This document shows positions 1-8,887 of a stretch of DNA of 64,000 bases, one piece after another (position 1 is the stretch's first letter; the number at the start of each line of letters is the position of its first letter). The stretch is taken from the NCBI GenBank assembly GCA_034520215.1, contig JAXHNR010000001.1, forward strand, positions 1,168,560-1,232,559, given 5' to 3'. The position numbers and the translations under genes were made by a program. Origin of the DNA: Candidatus Krumholzibacteriota bacterium. Lineage in GTDB: Bacteria; Krumholzibacteriota; Krumholzibacteriia; Krumholzibacteriales; WJIX01. The notes below the pieces were generated by a model. It was not told the origin of the DNA and did not search any database. It saw nothing but the letters and a program-made list of their open reading frames with translations.

Positions 1-1285
1 CGGCGTATTTACCTGACAGAAAAACCACTCCATCGATTTCATACGCCTGGCCGTAAAACCTGCCCTGCCCCCAAACCCCTTCTCGCGGACGTAAGTCTGG
101 ATCGATTATTTCATCAACCAGTACACGCTCGACAGCACCTGTTCTCTCAGCGAGATGATCGTTAGAAATATCCATTTGAATATCATCGATAATGTTTTTT
201 CTTTCTTCAGCTGTCTTAATGTTTACAGCGCCCTGGTAGTTTAATGCTTTGGTTCCTTCTTCAGCTGAATACACGAATACGCCAACATGATCAATTTCAA
301 ACCTTTCTAAGAATTCTACAAGTTCTTCGAAATCATCTTCATTTTCTCCCGGGAATCCAACCATAACTGTTGTCCTGATCACCAGATTATCCACTTCCGA
401 CTTGAGACGGCTGAATAGTCTCATTAGATAATCTTTCCCATACCCTCTTCCCATCGCAGATAGAATCCTGCCGGAAACATGCTGAATAGGAATATCAAGA
501 TAAGGCAATATTTTCCCTTCAGAATAAATTCTCAATAATTCATCAACATCCACATGACCGGGATGAAGATACATCAGCCTGATCCATTCTGAGCTTACCG
601 CTGAGGAGAGGTCTTCAAGAAGACCGCACAAGCCTGAATCACCTTCTAAGTCCTTTCCCCATACACCGGTATCCTGAGCTATCACAACAAGCTCTCTAAC
701 TCCTTTCTGACTCAGCCTGGAAGCTTCACTTAGTATATCATCCTTTTTTCGGCTGGAAAGCGGTCCTCTGATAGAAGGAATCAAACAATAGGAACAATTA
801 TTTGAACATCCGTCAGAAATTTTAAGGTAGGCGATATGACGCGGTGTAAACAATTTATTTAGAATCAGCCCATCCTGCAGGTTAAGAGCTTGAAGGTCCG
901 GCCCCTCTATCAGCCCCTCTTCGGCCAGTTTTTCCGGCAGTCTTACCATCTCTGAAGCGGAAAGAAAAATATCTACCTCACTGAAAAGATCAAGGAGCTT
1001 ATCGCCCTCTCTGGAAACGAGACATCCCAGTACAGCGAAAACCTGTTTTTCACCTTTAGCCATACCTATCCTGAGAATCTCATCAACTGATTCCTCCTCG
1101 GCCGCTTCAATAAACGCGCAGGTCGTAAGTACAATCAGATCGGCCTTCTCAACTTCCTTCTCCTCCTCGAATCCCGCGATTTCAAGTCTGTCCGCTACAC
1201 GTTGAGCATCTACGATATTCTTGGGACATCCTAGATTTATAAAGTGAAATGTGGGAATATAAGAAGATTTATCCCTTTTCCTCAT
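1..1285 (-). CDS. rimO: Ribosomal protein S12 methylthiotransferase RimO (3' end beyond window)
   Basis: Radical-SAM enzyme that methylthiolates a conserved aspartate of ribosomal protein S12. Translated from the minus strand, the N-terminal UPF0004 domain opens with NLGCPKNIVDA and the cluster motif CSNNCSYC lies at residues 160-167. The following IPSIRGP and MGRGYGKDYL stretches are typical of RimO rather than of the tRNA enzyme MiaB. The gene runs off the left edge, so the end of the C-terminal TRAM domain is not visible. The ATG at 1285 lies inside the 3' end of ftsK with a 17-base overlap, so the two are probably co-transcribed. Confidence 0.93.
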   Translation of the reverse strand, partial: MRKRDKSSYIPTFHFINLGCPKNIVDAQRVADRLEIAGFEEEKEVEKADLIVLTTCAFIEAAEEESVDEILRIGMAKGEKQVFAVLGCLVSREGDKLLDLFSEVDIFLSASEMVRLPEKLAEEGLIEGPDLQALNLQDGLILNKLFTPRHIAYLKISDGCSNNCSYCLIPSIRGPLSSRKKDDILSEASRLSQKGVRELVVIAQDTGVWGKDLEGDSGLCGLLEDLSSAVSSEWIRLMYLHPGHVDVDELLRIYSEGKILPYLDIPIQHVSGRILSAMGRGYGKDYLMRLFSRLKSEVDNLVIRTTVMVGFPGENEDDFEELVEFLERFEIDHVGVFVYSAEEGTKALNYQGAVNIKTAEERKNIIDDIQMDISNDHLAERTGAVERVLVDEIIDPDLRPREGVWGQGRFYGQAYEIDGVVFLSGKYA

Positions 1286-3410
1286 ACTCTTCCCTCGTTA
1301 CAAGAACTTTTCTCGCCTTACTGCCTTCGAATGGTCCCACAACACCTGACTGTTCAAGCATATCAATCAATCTGGCAGCTCTCGCGTAACCAACCCTCAA
1401 ACGCCTCTGTATAAGAGAAATAGAGCCCTGCTGGTGTGTAATTACAAGTTCTCTTGCTTCATCAAACAATTCATCATCACAATCGGTAATACCAACTTCA
1501 TTTTTATTTCTAATCTCTGCGAGATCTATTTTTTCATTGTCCCCTTGAAAATGTCTCCAGTAATCAGCTGTCTTCCTTGCGTCCTTCTCAGATATATAAG
1601 ACCCCTGAAGTCTAACCGGCGCGGGAAGATTCTTCGGCAGATAAAGCATATCTCCATTTCCCAGAAGTTTCTCAGCACCGTTTGAGTCAAGTATTGTTCG
1701 CGAATCTGTCTTAGATGTAACCTGAAATGCAATTCTCGAAGGGAAATTCGCCTTTATCAGGCCTGTGACAATATCCACAGAGGGACGTTGTGTGGCAAAA
1801 ATAAGATGTATGCCTACAGCTCGCGCCATTTGCGACAGGCGTGTAATTGAAGGATAAATCTCATTGCCCGTTGAAATCATAATATCGGCAAGCTCATCAA
1901 TTATAGTCACATAATAGGGAAGAATATTTACTTTCTCTTCGGTTTCCTGAGATACAGGCTTTTCCTTTTCTACAAATTCGTTAAATCCCGCTATGTTTTT
2001 AACGCCGTATTTCGCGAGAAGCTTATACCTTCTTTCCATCTCGATTGTAAGCCAGTTCATTACCCTTATACTATCCTTAGCTTCGTTAATAACGGAATGC
2101 AGAAGATGAGGAATATTTTTATAAGTTATAAGCTCGAGCCGTTTAGGATCAATCAGAATAAATCTGCATGTAGCAGGCGTATGGTTGAATAGAAGGCTGG
2201 TTATAATCGAATTAATACAAACGCTCTTTCCACTCCCCGTAGCACCCGCGATAAGAAGGTGGGGCATATCGGCAAGGTCAGCGTAATATGGCTCCCCTGT
2301 AGCGGTTTTGCCGAGAGCAATTACAAGTCCCTTACTGCCGGGGGGATAATGCTCAAGCATTTCTCTTATCATTACCGTCTGCGGATTCGCGTTAGGTATC
2401 TCAATTCCCACGGCGCCCTTCCCCGGTATCGGAGCTTGAATCCTTATCGCTCTCGCGGCCATTGCGAGTGAAATGTCATCCGCTCTGTTCGCTATCTGAC
2501 TAACGCGAATACCGGGCGCGGGAACGAATTCAAAAGTAGTTACAACCGGCCCCGGCCTTACCTGCTTAACATCTCCCTTAATACCAAAATCGGCCAACTT
2601 TGACTCAATAATATCTGATCTTGCCAGCAGGTCCTCCCTGCTGTGAGAAATGTCCGATTGATTGTAATCTGTCAATATATCAAGCCCGGGAAGAGGAGCA
2701 TGATCCGCGGCTGTTATCTCAGCCGACGGTTCTCTCACGCTCTTATTCGCGTTCTTTTTCTTTTTATCCCTGACTGCGGATTTTGGAACGTCGATCTTTG
2801 GTTCCGATTTACGCTTCGCCTTATTATTCTTTTCCAATTTTTTTGCTATCCCGAAAAGATTATTTTTCCGTTCTTTTCCTGCCTTTGGTCTCTTTTTTTC
2901 CTTGTTCTTGGTTATCTTCTTCCTGCCGGATAACTTTTCTTTAAAGAGCTTCAGCGAGCCGAAGAAAAGAAAAACCGCGCTCAAGAGAAAGGACGCCGCT
3001 AGAATAAGCGCGGATCCCACTCTCCCCGTCAGCTTTTCGAGCAATTCTACCGCCCAGCGTGTAATTAAACCTCCACCCTGCTGCAGCCCCGCCCAGACAC
3101 ACAAACAAGATGCAACAAAGAGAAAAACAAAAGTACGCAGTACTTTTATGTGTCCCTCGGTTAATTTCCGGTTGATGAGAGAAAGATAACCCCAATAAGC
3201 CAAAAGGACAGGAACCACCCAGGAGAAAACCAATCCAAAGAGCTTTCTTAGACTTCCGCCTATATACACCCCCGCCGGACCGCACAGATTCTTATCAGCG
3301 GCCCAGAACATACCCCATTCATCACCCTCGAAAGACGCAAGCGCGAAAGCGGTAAAAACGGCGGATATTACAAGTAATATCCCTCTGTATATTTTTCTTT
3401 TATCTTTCAT
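1269..3410 (-). CDS. ftsK: DNA translocase FtsK/SpoIIIE
   Basis: Septum-anchored DNA pump that clears chromosome termini during division and, in known systems, activates XerCD at dif. The protein has four N-terminal membrane segments within about the first 150 residues, then a Lys/Arg-rich linker, then the motor domain with Walker A GATGSGKS and LIDPKRLEL. A C-terminal winged-helix gamma domain follows (ELVITHQQGSISLIQRRLRV), which in the family reads KOPS sequences. The linker is short compared with E. coli FtsK. The open frame extends upstream to a TTG at 3473, but the ATG at 3410 (MKDKRKIYRG) gives a normal start just before the first membrane segment. Neither site has a clear ribosome binding site. 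It overlaps rimO downstream. Confidence 0.95.
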   Translation of the reverse strand: MKDKRKIYRGILLVISAVFTAFALASFEGDEWGMFWAADKNLCGPAGVYIGGSLRKLFGLVFSWVVPVLLAYWGYLSLINRKLTEGHIKVLRTFVFLFVASCLCVWAGLQQGGGLITRWAVELLEKLTGRVGSALILAASFLLSAVFLFFGSLKLFKEKLSGRKKITKNKEKKRPKAGKERKNNLFGIAKKLEKNNKAKRKSEPKIDVPKSAVRDKKKKNANKSVREPSAEITAADHAPLPGLDILTDYNQSDISHSREDLLARSDIIESKLADFGIKGDVKQVRPGPVVTTFEFVPAPGIRVSQIANRADDISLAMAARAIRIQAPIPGKGAVGIEIPNANPQTVMIREMLEHYPPGSKGLVIALGKTATGEPYYADLADMPHLLIAGATGSGKSVCINSIITSLLFNHTPATCRFILIDPKRLELITYKNIPHLLHSVINEAKDSIRVMNWLTIEMERRYKLLAKYGVKNIAGFNEFVEKEKPVSQETEEKVNILPYYVTIIDELADIMISTGNEIYPSITRLSQMARAVGIHLIFATQRPSVDIVTGLIKANFPSRIAFQVTSKTDSRTILDSNGAEKLLGNGDMLYLPKNLPAPVRLQGSYISEKDARKTADYWRHFQGDNEKIDLAEIRNKNEVGITDCDDELFDEARELVITHQQGSISLIQRRLRVGYARAARLIDMLEQSGVVGPFEGSKARKVLVTREEYEEKG

Positions 3411-3569
3411 TATCAATAATATAATCTGCTGATAAGTTAAAACCCTTGGCTCACTCGAAAAGAATTTTCCCAAATGCTACATAATTTATTTGGAGCGTTT
3501 ATCACGCCCAGCTGGAACTGTTAATTCGGGTTTTGCTCAAAATATCACATAAGGGCATTTATACCCATA

Positions 3570-4628
3570 TCATCTTTTATCAATGATTTGGCGAAAGGTA
3601 AAGCAATTTTTCGCGATATCTCCTTTTAGTAAAGATGATATTACCGCGATACCGTCCGCCCCGGAATCAAAAACAGATTCTGTATTTTCTGGAGAAATGC
3701 CCCCTATAGCAACTAAAGGAAGGTCTGTTATCTCTTTGACTTTACTGATAAGTTTCGTTCCTTTAACAAAAACATCCCTCTTAGTTGCTGAAGAAAATAT
3801 TGATCCTACTGCTACATAATTTACCAGACCCAAAGCCCCTGCTTTCATCTCCTCGATAGAGTGAATAGTAAGACCTATAATAGAACCCGGGCCTAAGATT
3901 TCTCTAGCTTCAGCGGGGTCCGGGTCAGAACTTCCCAGGTGTACTCCGTCCGCCCCGCACTCAGCGGCGAGGTATGGATCATCATTTACAATAACAGGAA
4001 TATCATAATTACAGGTCTCAAATAGAATAACTGAAAGATCGGCAAATTTTTCCTCTTGCGTAAAATCTTTTGCTCTGTACTGAATAATATCAGCACCTTC
4101 AGAACAGAGAGCGGCTGCCGTTTCTTTAATCTTCGGCGCCGGCACAAGGGAACGGTCAATAATCGCGTAAAGAAACGGCGACTTCGGAATCACCGCAGAT
4201 CGCTCTACTTTGCTAAGGAAGCTCTTTTCAAGACTGTAAACACGGAAACGGAATTCTTTAAATTCGACCCCGGATTCCGGCTTGATAAGCTTTGAGAATT
4301 CCTCAATCACCCTGAGACTTTCTTCAGCTCTGAAGAAATTCGCTTTCAAAACACTTTCGAATGAACGGCGGGTCAACTCCGCGGCGGAAGAGACTTTTCT
4401 TCCCACATCACCTTCGCTGTCTCTGCACCTGACTGAATTGTCCAGAAGACAGCTGACGCTTAATCTCACGTTATGCCTGAGGGATTTTATCTCTCCGGCA
4501 AGACGCGCGTTATTCATCCCGAGTCTTGCTATTTCCTCTATAACCCTCAATCCCTCAGCGCACCTGTTACCATTCGCGTCTAGAATCCTGATTAATGTTT
4601 TCTTTTCTTTCTCTTGCAGTTCAGCCAT
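3570..4628 (-). CDS. thiE: Thiamine-phosphate synthase with N-terminal ThiD2-like domain
   Basis: Joins hydroxymethylpyrimidine diphosphate and thiazole phosphate to make thiamine phosphate. The C-terminal half (about residues 150-350) is a TMP-synthase TIM barrel with IQYRAKD, VNDDPYLA, GVHLGSSD and VAIGGISPENT. The N-terminal part (ILDANGNRCAEGLRVIEEIAR, then SLRHNVRLSVS) matches the ThiD2-type domain (PF17792) fused to ThiE in cyanobacteria and some other phyla, proposed to act as an alternative HMP-phosphate kinase. I start at the ATG at 4628 because AAAGG lies 5 bases upstream. The frame continues to a TTG at 4718, but that lies inside the predicted -35 box. A mobile element copy sits just upstream of the promoter. 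Confidence 0.9.
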   Translation of the reverse strand: MAELQEKEKKTLIRILDANGNRCAEGLRVIEEIARLGMNNARLAGEIKSLRHNVRLSVSCLLDNSVRCRDSEGDVGRKVSSAAELTRRSFESVLKANFFRAEESLRVIEEFSKLIKPESGVEFKEFRFRVYSLEKSFLSKVERSAVIPKSPFLYAIIDRSLVPAPKIKETAAALCSEGADIIQYRAKDFTQEEKFADLSVILFETCNYDIPVIVNDDPYLAAECGADGVHLGSSDPDPAEAREILGPGSIIGLTIHSIEEMKAGALGLVNYVAVGSIFSSATKRDVFVKGTKLISKVKEITDLPLVAIGGISPENTESVFDSGADGIAVISSLLKGDIAKNCFTFRQIIDKR

Positions 4629-4689
4629 CAAAGCCTTTCGATCGCCATCTCTGAGGTTTAAACTAAAGCTCCTAGCATTGCCGCTCGTG

Positions 4690-4718
4690 ATTATATACCA
4701 TGTGGAAAGATTTTCCAA
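4690..4718 (-). promoter_or_regulatory. Sigma-70-type promoter for the thiE fusion gene
   Basis: On the minus strand TTGGAA (4718-4713) and TATAAT (4695-4690) are separated by exactly 17 bases. The predicted start of transcription is about 55 bases upstream of the ATG at 4628. The outer edge of the -35 box is 12 bases from the inserted palindromic element. Confidence 0.6.
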
Positions 4719-4730
4719 GGATCACTGTGG

Positions 4731-5040
4731 GTGGAGTTTCCCCAATTTTTATAACCCATAAGGTAGTCGATGATTTGTAACAGTATGCGGCTGATTGATA
4801 TTTTCAAAATCGTGGTCGATTTCCCCGGCGAGTAAATCGTACGCTCTGCGCCTCGGGCTCGCTCTTTCTGCCCCTTCGGGTCAGAAATCCTTGCCCGCTC
4901 GCCACTCGGCGAGGGTTTTGAAAATATCAATCAGCCGCACTCATCAGCAATGAAAGCCCTATTCCACTTACCAATCCTGATAACTGATTGTATCTCGCAA
5001 TGTTATTACAATACTTGCCTAATTTTCAGAGGGAACTCCA
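4731..5040 (+). mobile_element. Palindromic MITE-like element, copy 1 (310 bp)
   Basis: Non-coding element with inverted ends (left GTGGAGTTTCCCC; right GGGAACTCCA, whose complement is TGGAGTTCCC), flanked by a perfect 10-bp direct repeat ATCACTGTGG at 4721-4730 and 5041-5050. The core at about 4776-4938 folds as one long stem, GCGGCTGATTGATATTTTC paired with its complement, enclosing three hairpins: GATTTCCCCGGCGAGTAAATC, TTTCTGCCCCTTCGGGTCAG-AAA and CTCGCCACTCGGCGAG. It lies between the 3' end of accC and the thiE promoter. Open frames inside it only reflect the symmetry. No transposase is present, so movement in trans is inferred from the ends and the target duplication. Confidence 0.85.
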
Positions 5041-5135
5041 ATCACTGTGGCTGTTAAGCGGGAATAGGAAGAGAGATCATGACCCACTTCCTTCTCTGAG
5101 AAAGCTTTCTTGTTTTGGGGAGGGGACTCTGTTAC

Positions 5136-6479
5136 CTAATCAATCTTCATTTTATCAAGGAATGTCGTATCGAATTTCCCTTCCGCGAAGTCCTTGTTTC
5201 TCATAATTTCCTCAAGGAATGAAATTGTCGTCGGCACACCCTCGATAATAAATTCATCAAGCGCTCCTATCATCCTTTTACGCGCCTTCTCCCTGTTACT
5301 TCCCCAAACTATTACCTTGGCCAGAAGGGAATCGTAATTGGGGGGTATGACATATCCGGTATAGATATGGGAATCAACGCGTACTCCGGGGCCGCCCGGA
5401 GGATGAAAGAATGTGATCTTTCCGGGAACAGGAATGAAATTCCTGTCTGGATCCTCCGCGTTTATCCTGCATTCTATAGCCCATCCCTCTATATGAACGT
5501 CATCCTGTGAAATGAGAAGCTTTCCGGTGAAAGCCTGCCGTATCTGTTCTCTTATCAAATCCACATTAGTGACCATTTCCGTGACCGGGTGTTCCACCTG
5601 TACCCTTGTATTCATCTCGAGAAAATAAACATTGTCCTTTGAATCGACAAGAAATTCAACAGTGCCAAGTGAACCGTACTTTATATACTCCGCTCCCCTG
5701 ACCGCGAAACCGGAAAGTTTCTCTCTCATTAGGTCATTTAATCCCGGAGACGGTGATTCCTCCAACAGTTTCTGGTGTCTTCTCTGGATACTGCACTCAC
5801 GCTCTCCGAATATAATTACACCGCCCTTGCCGTCACCAAGAATCTGTACTTCTATATGTCTGGGATTCTCGAGATATTTTTCAATATACAATCCCCCGTA
5901 ACCAAAGGAACCTTTCGCCTCAACGGTAGCTGTATGGAAATTTTCAGCAATCTGCTGAGCGTTTCTTATAATCCTGATACCTCTTCCCCCTCCACCTGCA
6001 ACTGCTTTAACCATTACCGGATACCCTATATCATCACAGATCTTCACGGCTTTATCCGCGCTTTCCACCTCTCCCTTACTTCCCGGTATAACAGGCAACC
6101 CAGCTTCCTTCATAAGTTCTCTCGCGAGTGACTTGTCCCCCATCTTTTTCATCAGCTCCGGAGGAGGCCCTATCCAGCCTATGCCGCATGACATACATAT
6201 TTCCGCAAAATCGGGATTCTCAGACAGAAACCCGTATCCGGGATGGACAGCGTCAGCATTCGTAATCTCGGCAGCTGCTATTATTGCCGGAATATTGAGA
6301 TAACTCTTCTCGGAAGGCGCGGGACCTATACTTACATCTTCATCAGCTAATTTAACATGCAGAGAATCAACATCAGCAACCGAATGCACAGCAACTGTTT
6401 TGACATCCAATTCTCTGCACGCGCGTATAATTCTCAAGGCAATTTCACCGCGTGCGGCGACAAGAACTTTTTCAAACAT
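5136..6479 (-). CDS. accC: Biotin carboxylase subunit of acetyl-CoA carboxylase
   Basis: ATP-dependent carboxylation of the biotin on AccB, the first half-reaction of malonyl-CoA formation for fatty-acid synthesis. The 447-residue length is normal for the family. Visible features are the N-terminal MFEKVLVAARGEIALRIIRA, the ATP-grasp glycine loop GGGGRGIRI, and the active-site stretch EMNTRVQVEHPVTE. It follows pilT by 5 bases and is the last gene of the accB-pilT-accC run. The carboxyltransferase genes accA and accD are not in this window. Confidence 0.97.
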   Translation of the reverse strand: MFEKVLVAARGEIALRIIRACRELDVKTVAVHSVADVDSLHVKLADEDVSIGPAPSEKSYLNIPAIIAAAEITNADAVHPGYGFLSENPDFAEICMSCGIGWIGPPPELMKKMGDKSLARELMKEAGLPVIPGSKGEVESADKAVKICDDIGYPVMVKAVAGGGGRGIRIIRNAQQIAENFHTATVEAKGSFGYGGLYIEKYLENPRHIEVQILGDGKGGVIIFGERECSIQRRHQKLLEESPSPGLNDLMREKLSGFAVRGAEYIKYGSLGTVEFLVDSKDNVYFLEMNTRVQVEHPVTEMVTNVDLIREQIRQAFTGKLLISQDDVHIEGWAIECRINAEDPDRNFIPVPGKITFFHPPGGPGVRVDSHIYTGYVIPPNYDSLLAKVIVWGSNREKARKRMIGALDEFIIEGVPTTISFLEEIMRNKDFAEGKFDTTFLDKMKID

Positions 6480-6484
6480 TCAGC

Positions 6485-7621
6485 TTACAACTCTCCTGGA
6501 GAATCACTCACAGATTCAGTTTCTTCAAAATGATCCCAGGATTTGTCGCTTGACGACTTAACACCCTTCAATCTAAGTTCAAATTCATGACTGTTCGAAC
6601 TATTCTTGAGAGCTTGCTCTTTCTCTATAACACCTTCTGTCAGCAACTTCATCAGGGACTGATCAAATGACTGCATTCCGTAAGAAGACACTCCTTCTTT
6701 AATAGCCTGGTTTATCAACTGTGTTTTCTCCTGATCTCTAATATAATCCCTGACAGCCGCCGTGACAATCATTACTTCCACTGCCGGCGCTCTTCCGCTA
6801 TGCCCCTTAATTGGAATAAGTCTTTGTGATATAACAGCCTGAAGTGTTGTAGCCAACAGGAAACGTATTTCCTGATGCTGGTGAAGCGGAAAAAAGGATA
6901 TAACCCTGTTGATAGTCTGTGTCGCGTCGATAGTATGAAGTGTGCTCAACACGAGATGTCCTGTGTCGGCCGCTTTAAGTGCTATCTCCATTGTGACCGC
7001 GTCTCTTATTTCTCCGACAAGAATTATGTCCGGATCCTGACGGAGAATATGCCTCAATGCCTCATGAAATGATTTTGTGTCATTACCTATTTCCCGCTGA
7101 TTTATCATACTTCGTTTATCATGGTGCAAAAATTCAATCGGATCCTCAATTGTTATCACATTCTTACTCGTTGTATCGTTTATCTCTTTTACCATCGCGG
7201 CCAGTGTAGTTGACTTGCCGCTCCCTACAGTCCCGGTTACAAAAATAAGCCCTCTTTTTCGATGTGAAAGCTTCTTTACAATTTCAGGCAGCTTCAATTC
7301 TTCCGTACTCATAATCTTTACGGGGACATGTCTAAACACCATGGCTATAGAACCCCGCTGAACATAAAAATTCGCCCTGAACCTTGCTAAACCAGGTACT
7401 CCAAACGCGAAATCCACTTCCTTTTCTTCCATGAACATCTTCTTCTGATGTGGTGTTAATATCTGACTCGCGATATTCTCCATATCAGCTGTAGTTGGAC
7501 TCTGATAATCCATTCTCCTGAGTTTCCCGTCAACCCTTATAACGGGCGGAATTCCGGCTTTGATATGAAGATCTGAAGCTTTACTCGTTATAACGGATTC
7601 AAGGATATCTTTAATTTTCAT
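6485..7621 (-). CDS. pilT: PilT-type retraction ATPase
   Basis: Hexameric secretion-family ATPase that drives pilus retraction in type IV pilus systems. Walker A is GTVGSGKSTT near residue 130, followed by the Asp box IEDPIEF and Walker B ILVGEIRD. The His box STLHTIDATQTINRV and the PilT-type AIKEG motif QAIKEGVSSYGMQSFDQSL are present, which separates it from PilB. The open frame begins at a TTG at 7636, but the ATG at 7621 has GGAAGG 7 bases upstream and is preferred (378 residues). No pilin or other pilus gene is nearby; instead it sits between accB and accC. An unusual acidic tail (WDHFEETESVSDSP) follows the ATPase core. Confidence 0.93.
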   Translation of the reverse strand: MKIKDILESVITSKASDLHIKAGIPPVIRVDGKLRRMDYQSPTTADMENIASQILTPHQKKMFMEEKEVDFAFGVPGLARFRANFYVQRGSIAMVFRHVPVKIMSTEELKLPEIVKKLSHRKRGLIFVTGTVGSGKSTTLAAMVKEINDTTSKNVITIEDPIEFLHHDKRSMINQREIGNDTKSFHEALRHILRQDPDIILVGEIRDAVTMEIALKAADTGHLVLSTLHTIDATQTINRVISFFPLHQHQEIRFLLATTLQAVISQRLIPIKGHSGRAPAVEVMIVTAAVRDYIRDQEKTQLINQAIKEGVSSYGMQSFDQSLMKLLTEGVIEKEQALKNSSNSHEFELRLKGVKSSSDKSWDHFEETESVSDSPGEL

Positions 7622-7803
7622 TTTAATACCTTCCAAATAATTCTGCTTTGATGCTTACGTTTTTTAAGTCCGGCATAATCAAGCAGTTATAGAAACAACA
7701 TACGTATAGAAGATTCTATATTTAAAGACGAACGGCTTTTATTACTCAAATGCAATTTTTAAGCCGATTAGATGAGAAATGATAGATTGTCCCCATGAAA
7801 TAT

Positions 7804-8292
7804 CTAAATGGGCTGGATGTGGAAAAGGGGCTGTCCATACTCAACAGGTTGAGAGTCTTCCGCCAGAATTTTCCTTATAATGCAGTCTGACTCAGCCTCA
7901 ATCTCATTCATAAGCTTCATAGCTTCAATAATACAGATTACATCACCCTTTTTTACCCTTTTTCCCACAGACACAAGGGGATCTTTTTCGGGTGCTGAAG
8001 CGCCGTAATATGTTCCAACCATGGGTGAAAAGATTGTTTCTGTATCTTTATCTTTTGATTCAGAATCTTTAGCATTCAAAGTGGAAGGACTGTCAGGGGA
8101 AACGCCCTCTTCTCTCTCAGGGAGCTGACCGGTGCCGGTAACGTCCCCTGAATACGGCTTCTGGCGGATAACACCGGGAACTGCTTTTCTCCTCGCAACC
8201 CTGACGCTTGAGAATAGAGACTTGACCTCTATTTCATCAAGATTCTCCTCTTTGAGAATCGCTAGAAGTTTCTTTAACTTTTTTTCATACAT
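7804..8292 (-). CDS. accB: Biotin carboxyl carrier protein of acetyl-CoA carboxylase
   Basis: Carries biotin between AccC and the carboxyltransferase. The C-terminal biotinyl domain has the motif IIEAMKLMNEIEA with the acceptor lysine. The N-terminal part (MYEKKLKKLLAILKEENLDEIEV) is the usual AccB leader helix, followed by a Pro/Ser-rich linker. Length (162 residues) is typical. It follows efp by 9 bases. A gap of 182 bases separates it from pilT on the same strand, with no gene in it. Confidence 0.96.
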   Translation of the reverse strand: MYEKKLKKLLAILKEENLDEIEVKSLFSSVRVARRKAVPGVIRQKPYSGDVTGTGQLPEREEGVSPDSPSTLNAKDSESKDKDTETIFSPMVGTYYGASAPEKDPLVSVGKRVKKGDVICIIEAMKLMNEIEAESDCIIRKILAEDSQPVEYGQPLFHIQPI

Positions 8293-8301
8293 AAGCGGTA
8301 C

Positions 8302-8859
8302 CTATACTCTTTCTATATATTTCCCGGACCTTGTGTCAATCTTCAAAATATCGCCCTGTTCTATGAAAAGGGGAACACTTACAGTGAGACCTGTTTCAAG
8401 AGTGGCGTTTTTAGAACCTCCCTGAGCAGTGTCTCCTTTAAGACCGGGTTCGGTTTCAGAGACTTTGAGATGAACGAATATCGGAAGTTCAACGGCTATA
8501 GGTTCAGTATCATCAAATAATATCGATATTTCGAGATTCTCCTTAAGATAAGGCAATTCTTTCTCGAGAAGGGATCCCGGAAGAGAGATCTGAGCGTAAG
8601 TTTCAAGGTCCATCACATTATACAGATCGTTTTTTTCGTACAGAAACTGATATTTGTGTTTTTCCACCCTAACCTCTTCTATCTTCTCGCCGGACCTGAA
8701 TGTCTTGTCAATAACAGCTCCGTCAGGTATCTCTTTTAACTTCGTCCTTACAAAAGCCGGTCCCTTTCCCGGCTTAACGTGTTGAAATTCAACAATCGAA
8801 CAGAGCTTCCCGTCAAGCCTCATCACCAAGCCATTTCTAAAATTACTCGTATCAGCCAA
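8302..8859 (-). CDS. efp: Translation elongation factor P
   Basis: Relieves ribosome stalling at polyproline. The 185-residue protein has the expected three beta domains, and the tip of domain I reads HVKPGKGPAFVRTKLK, with the lysine that is post-translationally modified in several bacteria. No modification enzyme (EpmA/EpmB or EarP) is seen in this window. It lies upstream of accB with a 9-base gap, an efp-accB-accC order found in many bacteria. Confidence 0.97.
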   Translation of the reverse strand: MADTSNFRNGLVMRLDGKLCSIVEFQHVKPGKGPAFVRTKLKEIPDGAVIDKTFRSGEKIEEVRVEKHKYQFLYEKNDLYNVMDLETYAQISLPGSLLEKELPYLKENLEISILFDDTEPIAVELPIFVHLKVSETEPGLKGDTAQGGSKNATLETGLTVSVPLFIEQGDILKIDTRSGKYIERV

Positions 8860-8887
8860 AATCCGTTCCTTTCCAATTTTACAGTAA

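Noticed and set aside
1434-3285. Several open frames of 68-114 codons overlapping ftsK
   Set aside because: They are antisense or frame-shifted shadows of a clear ftsK gene with intact motifs.
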